Made by a program: the position numbers and the translations under genes. Shown here one piece after another: positions 1 to 12,990 of a stretch of 64,000 nucleotides of DNA. Source of the DNA: Uranotaenia lowii (taxonomy: Eukaryota > Arthropoda > Insecta > Diptera > Culicidae); contig NC_073693.1 in NCBI RefSeq assembly GCF_029784155.1, positions 157,423,519 through 157,487,518 of the forward strand, read 5' to 3'. How positions within the stretch are numbered: the first letter of the stretch is position 1; the number at the start of each line of letters is the position of its first letter. Below the pieces are notes generated by a model, which ran no database searches, had not been told where the DNA came from, and worked only from the letters and a program-made list of their open reading frames with translations.

Positions 1-1430
1 GTGGTCACTGGAGGAGAGAATTTTTTAATTAACTTTTCACTTCCTTCCGTCCGCTTACAGATGTGGTTAAATTTCTTTCCGAGCTTTGCACACATTCCGT
101 TGCCTGGAAGGTACCTTTCCTTCTTTATAAAGCTTCGAGATAAGACGGAAAACTGGGAAGCGGCACACACAGTTTGATACTATCTGTTGAATTGAAACTG
201 AACAGTAGGGAAGTGCAACATTTTCGTCTTAACTACTAACGGAGTATGGCTCTTTTCTTCTTTTTTTTGTAACTATCATATCTAGCAAGATGTGATCACA
301 TTTCACGTCTATCTGATAATTAAATTTTTATCTTCATGTCCAAATTATGGCAGCATTTTTTTTTTCAGTTCATATCAGCGGCAACTTTATTTGTCAGTTT
401 GAGATAAAACCTGCCAAATTCAAGACTTCAAAAATGATAACAGCAAAGAGATTGGTAAGAAAAAGTTAATTTTTTCAGTCCGTTGAATTTACATTACAAA
501 TTTATATCACCAATCATGTTGAATATCAATAAAACCCACAACGATATTGTTTTATTTCATTAAAGAACCCAAAACAAGCCTTTAACGCATTATGGTAAGC
601 GTTGAGAAAGCCGTGATAAAATTTAACTTTAGCCAAAATTGCTTCAAAGCCTCTCCGGGAATTGATTCCACGAGGGCCACAAAAGCATTTGATCCCATTA
701 TACATAAAGTTCCCTTGTTCACATATGTTAAGCAATAAATTCATTAACCACAAACCATTTGATCTGCAGGACGGCCATCTCGGCGGGTTTAGAAAAAGGT
801 TTTCCCCATGCTATTGAAAAGCCGAAAGCCGAGTCAGACCAGGGAAAAAAAGCTAGAAGGATTCGCATTCCAACGGCCAGCAAACATTGGCCAACATCGG
901 ACCATCATGGTCGTCCCTGCGATCCCATAACAAGCGGATCAGATAGCCACTCTAAAATAGAGTATCCCCGGGCGGAAAATCTATTCCGGCTCACTCACTC
1001 ACTCACTCAGCAAACTGGCCAGTCGGGCAGCTGCTGGCGGAAAATCCGTCCCGCGATATAAAAAAAACACACAGAAAGCGAACCCGAAAGTGGCGATCGT
1101 TTATGTTTATTAGTTTACTGCTTGCTCTGGTTTTCGGTTTATTTTGTGATGCCGCTGTTTGGCTTTTCCTCGTTCTCGTTCGTGATCCTTTGACTCGCCC
1201 CACACACAACAGCCAAACTTTCCCACTTTCTCCGGGCACATATTGGTTACTGTTGGTCAGGGCAATAAAAGTGAATTTTTATCGTCTTATGACCACAGAG
1301 TTTTGTGCCTACTTCTGGTGTCAGTTTCTCAGTGGGTTTCGGTCAAAGAAAGCACACCAAAAATGAAAAACCCCAATCAAAAACAACGCATTTTATTTTG
1401 ATTTAATATTATAAATTTTAAATTGACATT
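1..1430. other. Intergenic DNA, no gene recognised
   Basis: No frame looks coding: open stretches are short, overlap on both strands and carry no recognisable motif. A short (TCAC)n tract lies at 991-1008. Nothing else stands out before the satellite begins. Confidence 0.6.
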
Positions 1431-3121
1431 TTTATGATATCTGACATTTTTGACATTTTTGACATTTTTGAAATTATTTTATGATATCTGACATTTTTGA
1501 CATTTTTGACATTTTTAACATTTTTGACATTTTTGACATTTTCGACATTTTTGACATTTTTGACATTTTTGACATTTTTGACATTTTTGACATTTTTGAC
1601 ATTTTTGCCTTTTTTGACATTTTTGACATTTTTGACATTTTTGACATTTTTGACATTTTTGACATTTTTGACATTTTTGACATTTTTGACATTTTTGACA
1701 TTTTTGACATTTTTGACATTTTTGACATTTTTGACATTTTTGACATTTTTGACATTTTTGACATTTTTGACATTTTTGACATTTTTGACAATTTTGACAT
1801 TTCTGACATTTTTGACAATTTTGACATTTTTGACATTTTTGTCATTTTTGTAATTTTTGTCATTTTTGGCATTTTTGACATTTTTGACATTTTTTACATT
1901 TTTGACATTTTTGACATTTTTGACATTTTTGACATTTTTGACATTTTTGACATTTTCGACATTTTTGACATTTTTGACATTTTTGACATTTTTGACATTT
2001 TTAACATTTTTGACATTTTTGACATTTTCGACATTTTTGACATTTTTGACATTTTTGACATTTTTGATATTTTTGACATTTTTGACATTTTTGACATTTT
2101 TGACATTTTTGACATTTTTGACATTTTTTACATTTTTTACATTTGACATTTTTGACATTTTTGACATTTTTGACATTTTTGACATTTTTGACATTTTTGA
2201 CATTTTTGACATTTTTGACATTTTTGACATTTTTGACATTTTTGACATTTTTGACATTTTTGACATTTTTGACATTTTTGACATTTTTGACATTTTTGAC
2301 ATTTTTGACATTTTTGACATTTTTGACATTTTTGACATTTTTGACATTTTTGACATTTTTGACATTTTTGACATTTTTAACATTTTTGACATTTTTGACA
2401 TTTTTGACATTTTTTGACATTTTTGACATTTTTGACATTTTTGACATTTTTGACATTTTTGACATTTTTGACATTTTTGACATTTTTGACATTTTTGACA
2501 TTTTTGACATTTTTGACATTTTTGACATTTTTGACATTTTTGACATTTTTGACATTTTTGACATTTTTGACATTTTTGACATTTTGACATTTTTGACATT
2601 TTTGACATTTTTGACATTTTTGACATTTTTGACATTTTTGACATTTTTGACATTTTTGACATTTTTGACATTTTTGACATTTTTGACATTTTTGACATTT
2701 TTGACATTTTTGACATTTTTGACATTTTTGACATTTTTGACATTTTTGACATTTTTGACATTTTTGACATTTTTGACATTTTTGACATTTTTGACATTTT
2801 TGACATTTTTGACATTTTTGACATTTTTGACATTTTTGACATTTTTGACATTTTTGACATTTTTGACATTTTTGACATTTTTGACATTTTTGACATTTTT
2901 GACATTTTTGACATTTTTGACATTTTTGACATTTTTGACATTTTTGACATTTTTGACATTTTTGACATTTTTGACATTTTTGACATTTTTGACATTTTTG
3001 ACATTTTTGACATTTTTGACATTTTTGACATTTTTGACATTTTTGACATTTTTGACATTTTTGACATTTTTGACATTTTCGACATTTTTGACATTTTTGA
3101 CATTTTTGACATTTTTGATAG
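1431..3121. repeat. 9-bp satellite array 1, GTC type (GACATTTTT)n
   Basis: About 185 head-to-tail copies of GACATTTTT on the plus strand, equivalent to GTCAAAAAT on minus. It differs by one base from the GACAAAAAT unit of the later arrays. The first units sit in a short duplicated segment: TATGATATCTGACATTTTT occurs near 1434 and again near 1481. The 5' third (to about 2140) carries many point variants (GACAATTTT, GTCATTTTT, TACATTTTT, GATATTTTT); the 3' two thirds are nearly invariant. Register shifts occur near 2141, 2415 and 2581. The unit lacks a stop in five of six frames, so the long open frames across it (repeating MSK, TFL, DIF or KCQ) are artefacts. Confidence 0.97.
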
Positions 3122-4515
3122 TTTTGAAATTTTTTTGGCATAAGGCTGGAAGAAATATAAATTTCTCCTTTTGTTAGCCACCAACCCCCCTCCCACCGCT
3201 TTGAAATTTTCAAAAAGCAGGTCTCGAAGATGGGAGATATTCCTCTTTTTGGATTCTTCATTTTATTGAATTTTTCGATTAAAATTTTCTTGATTTATAG
3301 GTTTTGTGCAACGATGTCTTTTGCAATTTTGTTGCATACATGTTTTCGTGGAAACATAAAAACAAATTTTCATACTGATCATTTGCAGTAGGTTTCGTCA
3401 CTTTTTAACATAATATTTTAATCCATTCTAACACACTTTGTGCCCAGTAGCGCTTCCTTCAAATCGTCGGATCAAAAAGTGAACTGTTGCGAGGATAAAA
3501 GTTGAGCAGTTTTCTCCTCTTGGTTTGGGAAATCTTTTTCCATCGGATGAGTCCCAAACGGAGAGGAAAAATAGCAGCAGCAGCTACAGCGATGATTATA
3601 CGGGGGGAAATAAGCATAAAATCATTAAAGCGAGCGAATCAGGAAATTAAATTACTATCCCTTGAAACGTCTTCCCTCGGGTGTGAGGGCTCGGGTTGGA
3701 AGGATCTTCTCCCGCGCGCGCTCCAATAATCCCTGAAATACGAGGGACTTGACCCCCCTCACTTTTGCCCAGCGGAAGTTGATGTCCACTTTCTTCAACC
3801 GACGGAAGCCCAGTTAACCACCGTACAAAGCTGGAAGTGGCGGCAGAAAGAACGGGGTTTGAAATCCGTATAAAACTGTGAACGACTTTAGCTTTTCTCA
3901 GGAGGGAGCCACTTTATGTGGCAGTACTTTCTTTTAGCGCTGGTTTTTTTTTTCGTTGGCCTGCAGCCACACCGGTTTGAAGTTGCTACTTTGAGATTGG
4001 TTTCAAATAATGTGCCCAACCGGTAACATCAGCATAAAATGTAACAGTTCCACTGCATACAGTTAGATAGCGCAAAAAAAAAAGCGGGCGAGGGCTGAAA
4101 AAACTTTGCCAAATTAAATCAGGAAAACGTTTGCATAGAAGCGAGAGGAAGATAGAAAATAAAAGCCATTTAATCGCTCCATTAAGTCTTGGAAAAAAGG
4201 TATTACATAGTCTTCGAGTTTAAATAATTTAAAATAGAAATTAAATGAACAACTTATACTAACTTGTGACCAAATTTCCAGATAAGGGGGGAAATTGGAA
4301 GAATCAACAAATAAAAAATAAAAATTCAGAAGTAACTATTCAAGTGAATGACTAACATGACTTTGAGGTTAGCCGAGTGATTGGAAACCAATTTAAAATT
4401 CAAAAAGGCTACAAGGCCACAATTTACGATCAAAATTCCAAATCCCAATTTCTGATATGTTTGACAAACTTTAGTAATTACCTGTGAAAGCATGAATGTT
4501 GAAAAAAATATTGAA
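3122..4515. other. Intergenic spacer between satellite arrays 1 and 2
   Basis: Mixed-composition DNA with A/T homopolymers and no convincing coding frame. A short purine/pyrimidine-biased patch (CAACCCCCCTCCCACC) sits at about 3182 beside the satellite edge. No RNA gene or terminal repeats were recognised. Confidence 0.5.
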
Positions 4516-5192
4516 ATGACAAAAATGACAAAAATGACAAAAATGACAAAACTGACAAAAATGACAAAAATGACAAAAATGACAAAAATGACAAAAATGA
4601 CAAAAATGACAAAAATGACAAAAATGACAAAAATGACAAAAATGACAAAAATGACAAAAATGACAAAAATGACAAAAATGACAAAAATGACAAAAATGAC
4701 AAAAATGACAAAAATGACAAAAATGACAAAAATGACAAAAATGACAAAAATGACAAAAATGACAAAAATGACAAAAATGACAAAAATGACAAAAATGACA
4801 AAAATGACAAAAATGACAAAAATGACAAAAATGACAAAAATGACAAAAATGACAAAAATGACAAAAATGACAAAAATGACAAAAATGACAAAAATGACAA
4901 AAATGACAAAAATGACAAAAATGACAAAAATGACAAAAATGACAAAAATGACAAAAATGACAAAAATGACAAAAACGACAAAAATGACAAAAATGACAAA
5001 AATGACAAAAATGACAAAAATGACAAAAATGACAAAAATGACAAAAATGACAAAACTGACAAAAATGACAAAAATGACAAAAATGGCAAAAGTGACAAAA
5101 ATGACAAAAATTTCAAAGATTACAAAAATGACAAAAATTACAAAAATGACAAAAATGACATAATTGACATAATTGACAAAAATGACAAAAAA
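4516..5192. repeat. 9-bp satellite array 2, GAC type (GACAAAAAT)n
   Basis: About 75 copies of GACAAAAAT on the plus strand, very homogeneous in the middle. Isolated variants are GACAAAACT (about 4547 and 5051), GACAAAAAC (about 4970) and a GGC unit near 5084. The right end decays into a mixed module of TTTC and TAC units (5106-5165). A similar module recurs inside and at the right end of array 3. Confidence 0.97.
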
Positions 5193-5345
5193 AAATTTTT
5201 TTTTAATGTCTTTATTATAGAGAATTTCAGCTTTTAGCTGGTTCATCTCTTATATGACAAAAATGACAAAAATGATAAAAATGACTTAAATGGCAAAATT
5301 GACAACAATGACCAAAATGAAAAAAAAATTTTTAAATAAAGAAAG
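5193..5345. repeat. Interrupted tail of array 2
   Basis: An A/T tract and about 50 bp of unrelated sequence (about 5200-5253, containing CAGCTTTTAGCTGGTTCATC) interrupt the array. Degenerate GACAAAAAT units then resume at 5254-5345. This looks like a small insertion at the array edge. I recall similar AGCTGGTTC text from mosquito repeats but cannot name a family. Confidence 0.6.
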
Positions 5346-5933
5346 TGACAAAAATAAAAATTTAAAAAAAAATGGAGTAAAATATACATATTAAGAATTA
5401 ATCGAAAATAAACCAGTTTTTCTGTACGTTACAAAGAAATTGATAGATTTATTTTGATTCATGTTCCTAAATTCCAAATCCTTGTGAACAATGAAAACAA
5501 ATTTTGATCTTAATTTTTTCATTTTTAACGTATGTCTCTCTAGGTTTTTATTGTTTTTCACAAATAGCTTCTTATAAATTTTATCATCTTTCAAAACATT
5601 TTTTTTGTTCATGTCACTAAACATAAGCTATCGGATATATTTTTTAACTTTTTGACGCTCAGAACATTCAAAAATTCATTCAGTTACATCTTAAAAACTT
5701 TTACAAAACTTCCTACTAATGCCCTCCAGCAGCAGTCGGAAGGTACTTCAAAGCAAAACTATAGCACATTACAACTGCGCCAGACATGCGAATGGTATGG
5801 CGCTGTTCTTTGCAAAAACGCGAATAATATTTTCCACGTGGTATGGTGGAGAGATTTTTCGGGTGTAACTTTTGCAGCCCCTTTTCCACCTCAGGACAAG
5901 CCACCCATCAGGTGTAAGCTGTACCACAACAGC
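5346..5933. other. Intergenic DNA, no gene recognised
   Basis: AT-rich sequence between the array-2 tail and the TIR element. Short open frames exist on both strands (5391-5624, 5652-5936) but show no recognisable protein family. Confidence 0.5.
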
Positions 5934-5935
5934 TA

Positions 5936-7266
5936 AAGCTTAGTTCTTTTAGAAATGGGACACTTTCATTTATTAATAGCTCGTTTAATAGTAATCGGAC
6001 ATACAAAATTTTGACTGCATTTTGCTACCTATGAAAAGCACTACCCGCCCTATTTTTTTCAAAATTTAAAATTTACACGTTTTTGAGATATTTACGATGC
6101 AATGGAAAAAGAAAAAAATAATTTTGCACAGTTTCCATTTAAATCCATCATTATCAAAATGATAGCAGACAAAACCGTCGATTATTCAAAGAATTAATGT
6201 GTGTGAGAGGTGGAAAAGTATGCAAATACTGTCAAAAGTGTCTACAAAGTTCATAACAAGCATTGGACTGAAGCACATGATTGGCAACTACGGTTAAGGG
6301 TCATCAGGGAGGTCAAGTCCCATACCAGCATTTTTAATTTTAAATAAGCGATAAACTAAGGGTAGATCGCTGGAATGTCCGAAATTTTTTTCTCCGGTAA
6401 GCTAAAAGTGTTGCCTAGTAATGAGCCATTCATACCAAACCTCAAACAACAATTTTTTGCTAGTTCCAGAGCTTGTAAGCTGTATAGCCGGTACCTAGGC
6501 AATGGGGCAGATGATTTCTGATGAAAGACAAAACTTATGAAATACCCCATTTCAAACCAATTCAAGCGTTTGAATCCCATACCATCTCTGCTCGTGGCAA
6601 GGTCCAGAGCATATTAAAGTATGAATCTACTGGTTGTTTTGTATAAAATAATGATTTGCCAAAATTCTGCTTCTGTGGAAAAAAAAAACAACAATTTTCA
6701 AAACGAAAACTTTGGTTTTCGTTGTTTTTTAAAGCCTAAAAAGAGTAATCTTGTATGTACCTTTCGCAACCTACGATCTATACTAACCGATTATACTTTA
6801 AGTTTAATCTCGGGATGGTTTTACTTCGTTATTGTCAGATTTTGCCAGCAGAAATTCCATTCAAAACGCTTGAAAGTGGCTCAAAAGTAATCAAGTTTTG
6901 TTAATTTTGAAACAGCAGTATCCACTAAATTGCCCTTAGTTTCTTTTAAAATAGAATTATTAGACCCATAAGTATCAGAAATTGAAGATAGAGGATTTAA
7001 CTACCTAAAATACAGATTTGACGAAGTGTAACTTTAAAAAACTGATCGATATCATGACTGGAAAAAGTGTGCGCTGGGCGTTAGGAGGTACCAACAATAA
7101 AGCAGAATTTTTTCTTACAAAAAACGATAAATATTATTTTTTCAAATTTTTTCATGAATTATCATAAAATTACCTTCATTTCCTTCATATAAAGTATTTA
7201 GATCAAACGAATGGTTTTTGAGATACACGCATTCGTAACTGTCCCATTTCTAAAAGAACTAAGCTT
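5936..7266. mobile_element. TIR DNA element with TA target duplication, about 1.33 kb
   Basis: The ends are perfect inverted repeats of about 27 bp, starting AAGCTTAGTTCTTTTAGAAA at 5936 and ending with its reverse complement at 7266. TA dinucleotides flank the ends (5934-5935 and 7267-7268). TA flanks point to the Tc1/mariner superfamily or a MITE derived from it. No intact transposase is visible inside, so it is probably non-autonomous or decayed. Confidence 0.75.
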
Positions 7267-7268
7267 TA

Positions 7269-8597
7269 CAGCAAAAAAAAGCATTGACCACCCTCTCATT
7301 CGGAGTCAACTGGAAATGCAAACAATTCCACCGCCATAGTTTGCAGTTGTAGATAGCTTCCGGTGTGAGTTTTTCGCGTGTTCTTTTTCCTCTCTCGGCT
7401 TCCGGTTTTGTTTTCCCGCAAGTGTTCTGTAGTTGTTTCCCGCTTACACTCTCTCACTCTTTCACTGTCTCTAGTTATTTCGGACTATTGTTGTTTGTCT
7501 TGCTGGAAACACTTTTCCTGTCCGGACTTGCCAGAAGAAAGAACTTAACTTCCAATTTATGATTTTTGTTAAAATGGAAAATTAAAACAAGTGGCGGAGG
7601 ACGTTTTCGTGCTGTGCCAGTTGAAAGTGATTCCGTAAAAAAGTTTTTGTCTTCTTCCAGGGTGCTACTTGAGAGCAGAAGTTGTTTGTTGAGCATGCAC
7701 TTGATGGGACCGAAACGACATTAGGACATGCAAAATGGATGCTTACTTCCGCTTTATTACTTCCTCTTCTTGGGTGGGGGCCAGTTAACATCCCATGGTG
7801 CTGTTTAATGTTTGACTGGAAAAAATTTAAAAAGGCCTATGGTGTTGAGATTTTTGTGAATTCGATACGTGTTTTATTTTGAAATGTTGATTTAATTTAG
7901 GCTTCAAATAAAAAAGAAAAATGCTTGGGAAAGCGTGATTAAAATGTGCATCGGAACAATCAAACAACCCGGATTCAAATTCTGTTGTGAAATTCCCCAC
8001 CTAATGAAGAAATTTCACTCACCCACTCTTTTGGCAGTGGTCCAAAAGGCAGTAAATTTTCGTCCACTGACAGCCGAAATTTTTCTCGGAACCGAATAGC
8101 AGCAATGGGAAAGCGACCACGAGACTGGCATTGTTGTTTTTTTTTGTTAACCAAAACTCCAAACAACCAACACTCAGCCCCAGAAAGGCTTTGATTTACA
8201 ATTTATCAAACACATACACAACCGGACACAAAAATGTAACCAAGTCAGAGTCATGTTCCATCGCTGGCTTTGCTTCAACAAAGTTCACCCTCATCTAAAT
8301 CTGTGGTTCAGCTGCTCTGCCAAGTTTAATAAAATGAAACTAAGTCATCCGCATCACGTCGGTCACATTTCCGAAATTTTGGGTGCTACGCTTGATGAGT
8401 GCAAGGAATTTTAACAGATTCAGCTTTATGTTTAGCATTCTTCTAGAATACAGATTCTGTTGTTGTTCATGTAAAATTCAACAATAAAATGGGGTTTTTT
8501 AATTTTATCAGACAGGTTTGTGACAGGGATATTCAGGTCTTCCAAAAAATCCAAACTTGGCTTATTTCGCTACTTTTTTTTCTCAAGATATTTGAGG
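7269..8597. other. Intergenic DNA, no gene recognised
   Basis: Short open frames on both strands lack recognisable domains. No terminal repeats or RNA genes were found. Confidence 0.45.
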
Positions 8598-8599
8598 TA

Positions 8600-9497
8600 C
8601 CGTCAACTGGGGCAACATCCAACACTTTTCAACTGCAATGGCTTCTAAAAACTCAATGTCCACAGGTTATCATACCTCTTGCACATCAAAAGTTTCAAGG
8701 TTGATAGGACACCAAACTGACGTAGTCAGAAAAATTATTGGTTTCACCAGTTATTTTTAAATTAACAAAAACATGCGATTTCCACAATACTAAAAAAGGG
8801 GTTAGTTGCAAAAAACTTTGTTATTTATGAGGTATCTAATGAAAACGTTTGAATATTCAGTTTTTCATATATTTGTGATGTTATAACGCATAAAACACCA
8901 ATTGCAGTAATTTTTGATTTTGTTCGAAATAAATATAACATTTTTTTGTCAAAAATGTTTTCAAGGAAAAAGCGTAAATTTGTTGCATACATTTAGAGGT
9001 AAAAATACTACAAAATATTCTATTAGCTGAAATCATGAAAAAAAATCTTTGGGATGGATGAAATTTTAATATAAACAATCGCGTAATGCAAAACAATGAT
9101 TTTTCAGATATGGAAACGAGATTTATGAAGTTTAGTTTTGAATTGCAGACTGAACTATAAACATATTTATTTAGAAAAATTTGGTGATTGCCCGAAAAAT
9201 ATTTTTACACCAACAGTGTTGGTAAAGAATAATGAAAGCAATATAAAGTTTGTAGGTGATATCTTCAAGCCAATCCGTCATACTGGGTAAAGTTTTTTAC
9301 GGCATCGAAAAATGTAAAAATTTGTACATCTATTGCTTGATTGAGAATCAAAAACTTTTTAAAACTCTGTCACGATGTTAAAAACTATATCATCATCAAT
9401 TTGTTTTCATTCAATGATAACCTTAGTACAGTATATTGAAATTAAAATTGAATGAGTGCTGTTGTATACAAGTGTTGCATTTTGCCCCGTTTGACGG
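8600..9497. mobile_element. MITE-like element with TA flanks, about 0.9 kb
   Basis: The left end reads CCGTCAACTGGGGCAACATC; the right end is its imperfect inverted counterpart (GTGTTGCATTTTGCCCC then GTTTGACGG). TA lies immediately outside each end (8598-8599, 9498-9499). The TIRs are about 28 bp with a few mismatches. The interior is AT-rich and non-coding. This is consistent with a non-autonomous TA-targeting DNA transposon. Confidence 0.72.
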
Positions 9498-9746
9498 TAA
9501 GTTTTTTTTTTTTTTTAATATAAAAAATAAAATAAAACCATATTTCAAAGCCACATAACAAAGTCATTTTTCAACGGAAAACATAAAATAGCACAATATT
9601 GATGGTTTTCAAATTACAAAGCTTTTTAAGACGACAGGGTTCAAGAAATTAAAAAATGACCACGAATATACTCAGGGTAGTGTATCTGGTTAAATGTCGA
9701 ATTTTTAGACGAACTGTAAGCCATAGAGTGAAATCGAACCAATAAC

Positions 9747-9754
9747 GTCTAGAT
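9747..9754. repeat. Left 8-bp target site duplication of the hAT-like element
   Basis: GTCTAGAT lies directly outside the left terminal inverted repeat. The identical octamer lies directly outside the right one at 21719-21726. Eight-base duplications are characteristic of the hAT superfamily. Confidence 0.75.
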
Positions 9755-9920
9755 CATGGGTGGTCAACGTTTTCAACAGACGGGCCAAATTTCAGAAATG
9801 AGATTGGCTGGCGGGCCAAAAAAACAAATTGTTCTGAAATATTCGAAGTAAACAAATAATAAAAGATTTTTAAAATGTTATAAAAACATTTGCCAGGGTC
9901 ACATCATATATAGATAAAGC

Positions 9921-10432
9921 TTGCCAGATTACCCGATTTAATCCGGGTTTTCCCAGATATTTAATACAAAATTTGGAAAAAGTCCGGTTGGTTGCCCGGA
10001 TTTCATTAAAAAACGCTCGGATTTTGCCAGAATTTTCTCACCTTTTTTGCCGAATCGAGCAACAATTTTTATTTTTATTTTTTTTTTTATTTATGCGTCT
10101 AAAACGCGAATTTTTTGGACAAGTTTAAAACAAAAACCATGCAAGGTTTTGTGGAAGCCTAAAATACAATTTAAAATCTGTTCTTAAGTTTTGCGGGATT
10201 TTTTTTCAATTTTTATTTTTTTTAGTATAATCTCGTTTATTTGGAACGGCTCGGACCTTTAGTTTAACGGAGTCAAAATCAAGTTATTTTTTTAGTAGTT
10301 CTTGGATATTTACCAAATTTGCCCGGATTTTTGCTAGACAATTTTGAAATCAAAATTATGCCAGGTTTTTAGATAAAATAGCCCGGATCTGTCTGGCCTG
10401 GATACGGACTGAAAAAATTCTGGCAACTCTGG
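9921..10432. repeat. Dispersed MITE-like repeat, copy 1
   Basis: It begins TTGCCAGATTACCCGATTTA and ends TTCTGGCAACTCTGG, giving short inverted ends around GCCAGA/TCTGGC. CCCGGAT motifs recur inside. A diverged second copy in the same orientation lies at 21727-22165 and shares the CCGGAT blocks and the CCTGGATACG motif near its right end. The family could not be assigned. Confidence 0.6.
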
Positions 10433-10750
10433 TATAGTTTCATATTAATGAGTCACTTTTGTTACTAGCCTTTTATTACAAATTTTGCTCCATTTTAAAA
10501 ATTGTAGAAATATTATGCAATACGAAATGATTAATTCCTTTCAACTTATGTTGATTAATCTTTTCAAGGCAATTAAAACTTCTTTGATTTATTCATCCCA
10601 AAAAATGTCAAATACTGTGACTACAATGAATATTCAGTCAATTTCATGGTCTCTAAGTATTTAAAAATGACTGCCCATTTTTCAAAGTTTTCAAGTTTAC
10701 CGGCACATGCTTTTGACATTGAAAAGAATACTTTTTCAACGAACTCTAGT

Positions 10751-10754
<4 letters not shown>

Positions 10755-10782
<28 letters not shown>

Positions 10783-10794
10783 TGTATGTATGTA
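10755..10794. repeat. (GTAT)n microsatellite, retroposon tail
   Basis: About nine to ten GTAT units. It abuts the 26-bp target duplication and so is best read as the (CATA)n 3' tail of the minus-strand retroposon. Confidence 0.85.
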
Positions 10795-11676
10795 GATAAT
10801 CTACCATGGGTGCACGGATTCACCGCAGTTTCGCCAACGCATGCGCTAAATTGCATCCTTTAGATTAATATTTCGGCAAATCTTCAATGCAAATCACCGC
10901 ATACCCGACACCATGGCTTCGTATGAACTTTTGTGGCGTGAATGTATTTCGTGTGTATGATAGTGTTATTTGAGAGAATGAGTCAATCACCTACACAGCC
11001 GTTTTAAAATTCATAACATTAAGCATGTTATGAATTTTCGACAGGTATTCCGCATACGTGTATATACCTGCCCAGCTGGCACCTGATTGATCATTCTAAT
11101 ATTTATATAGACATTCAAAAATCGATATATAGTGAAATAATCTTACCAAACCATACCATAATTAAAATCTTACCACTCCATTGAACTCAAGTTTTACCTA
11201 TAGTTGAACGCTCAACCCCGTTTATCGACCTTTTTTTGTATCTAGAATTAAAAATAAAACTACGATCAATCACACCCAAGAAAGTAAAATGTTTTAAATA
11301 CATCCTGAAATGTAGTATGAAGTATTATGAGTAAAATCATGTGTACATACAACTCGCATATATTCATCAACTTTATTTAATAATATATGAAAATATGTTT
11401 TAAAACAATTATTAAATTATTGATTGATTGCTTGCGATCACTGTGGTTTCAGCTTCCGATTGAGCAGAACAAAAAAAGGTTTTTTTTATTCATACCACTT
11501 ATTTTGCAGGTTTCTCACTCAACCTCACCATCAAAATTAACTTTATTTAATGTCAGAAAAGAACACAACTAACTGACTTTTGGTTTTAAACTGAATTTGT
11601 ATTTTTAAAAGCAATGCGTAATGTTAGAATACACCAAAATCAAGTTTTTTTTAGGCAGGCTATTGCTTTTTTGATT

Positions 11677-11709
<33 letters not shown>

Positions 11710-12455
11710 CGTGTTGAGTCATGAGAAGCCGATGCTCAGAAATCTAAGCTGGCCGACTTTCGAATATGTGTACAATCTACACCGTATATTTGTACATAAT
11801 TATATAGTACTCGTTTGCTAATCGGACAATGTTTGTACCAAGATTGCGTTGGGACATTATTTGACCAAATACTTTCTTTTTTTTTCTAAAAATAACTGGT
11901 CTTTTAATGATAACTGACTAAAATCGAAAAGTACTTTGTCATAATAAGTGTTGAATGCTGTTCAAATTACAAGTACAAATATACGAAACCAATAGTTCAA
12001 CGGTCTACGTAAGTAAGCGACCTACTCTTTCGACTCGTCCGACTAGTGGAATATTTTGACAAAACTTAAAATTAATGGAATTATTTAAACAACGACCGAT
12101 TAAGGAGCGAGTACTGTATAGGTATGCAGGTGCACACATGTGGGAAAAAATTGAAACGATCTCAACCATATTCTTCTTAAAATTTCGCGGTGACGCTGCT
12201 CGCTTGCTGTGATTGCTGCTATTCCGTATTGCTTGCGCGCGCATGTTTTGCCTTTGATGTTTCCCATCACTTACTTGTTCAGTGCACTATACCCCACTCA
12301 CCCACCGGTGTAAATAAATTTTCCTTATTCTTTCAGTCACTTATTGAATTGATGGGAGAATCCGATTTCTTTAAAGTCACAAACACATAACGCTTTAACC
12401 ACTGATATTTTTACATATTTCGGACATATTAAACCGCATTGCTTTTCCCTCAGAA
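10756..12455 (-). mobile_element. Retroposed insert, 1.7 kb, with 26-bp target duplication; 3' end related to the SINE at 46584
   Basis: A perfect 26-bp direct repeat (starting ACTTTTTCAACGAACTC) flanks it at 10730-10755 and 12456-12481. Long target duplications of this kind indicate target-primed reverse transcription. Its left edge is a (GTAT)n tract, i.e. a (CATA)n 3' tail on minus. The adjoining ~350 bp (10796-about 11150) are clearly related to the body of the complete SINE at 46584-47029. The remaining ~1.3 kb toward its 5' end has no reverse transcriptase and no recognised tRNA head, so it is either a long SINE-like or chimeric element or a LINE remnant too decayed to recognise. Confidence 0.7.
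11675..11710. repeat. (GAT)n microsatellite
   Basis: About eleven tandem GAT triplets inside the 1.7-kb retroposed insert, with no coding context. Confidence 0.85.
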
Positions 12456-12725
12456 ACTTTTTCAACGAACTCTAGTTATATCATAAATAATATTGATATT
12501 TCAAAGTACGGAACTCAACATCTCCTCAATCCAACTACAGTATTGTTCCGATTTTGTCAGCCCCATCTTGAATTTAGGGCTGACAAAACAGGGTACCTGA
12601 CAAAATCGGGAAAAATAATTCTTGAAAATAATTTCAATTTTGATTTGATAATTGTCCGTCTACTTGTTATTTCGATATTTGATGTCAATACCGTGATAAG
12701 GGGTGACATTAACCCCTTTTCCTAA

Positions 12726-12990
12726 TTTTTTACCTTTCTTACAAAGAAGGTTATGTACATGTCGCTTGAAAAAACAACTTCGATCCGAGGCCCGGAGGTC
12801 ATTTACCATTCGACACAGTTCGTCGAGATCGGAACATGTCTGTATGTGTGTATGTGTGCGTATGTTTGTGTGTATGTTACAGAATAATTTCACACACGTT
12901 TCTTGATGACCGCTTGACCGATTTGGGTTCTTGAGGCGTCAAATGAAAGGTCTTGCAAATAGCAAAATGGAGAACCTGTTCAAGAACTCA
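12726..12990. repeat. Dispersed mosquito-type repeat (CGATCCGAGGCCCGGAGG family)
   Basis: It contains an ACCTTTCTTACAAAGAAGGT palindromic start, a CCGAGGCCCGGAGGTC block, CAGTTCGTCGAGATCGGA and a (TATG/TGTG)n run at 12841-12876. I recall this motif order as a very common dispersed repeat in culicid genomes; that is memory, not a search. Boundaries are approximate. Confidence 0.5.

Noticed and set aside
759..1366. Overlapping open frames on both strands
   Set aside because: Short, mutually overlapping, low-complexity translations with no recognisable family or splice-supported structure.
6356..6890. Possible decayed mariner/Tc1 transposase in the TIR element at 5936-7266
   Set aside because: Minus-strand translation near 6560-6610 has scattered residues that could recall a DDE block, but frames are broken and similarity is too weak to claim.
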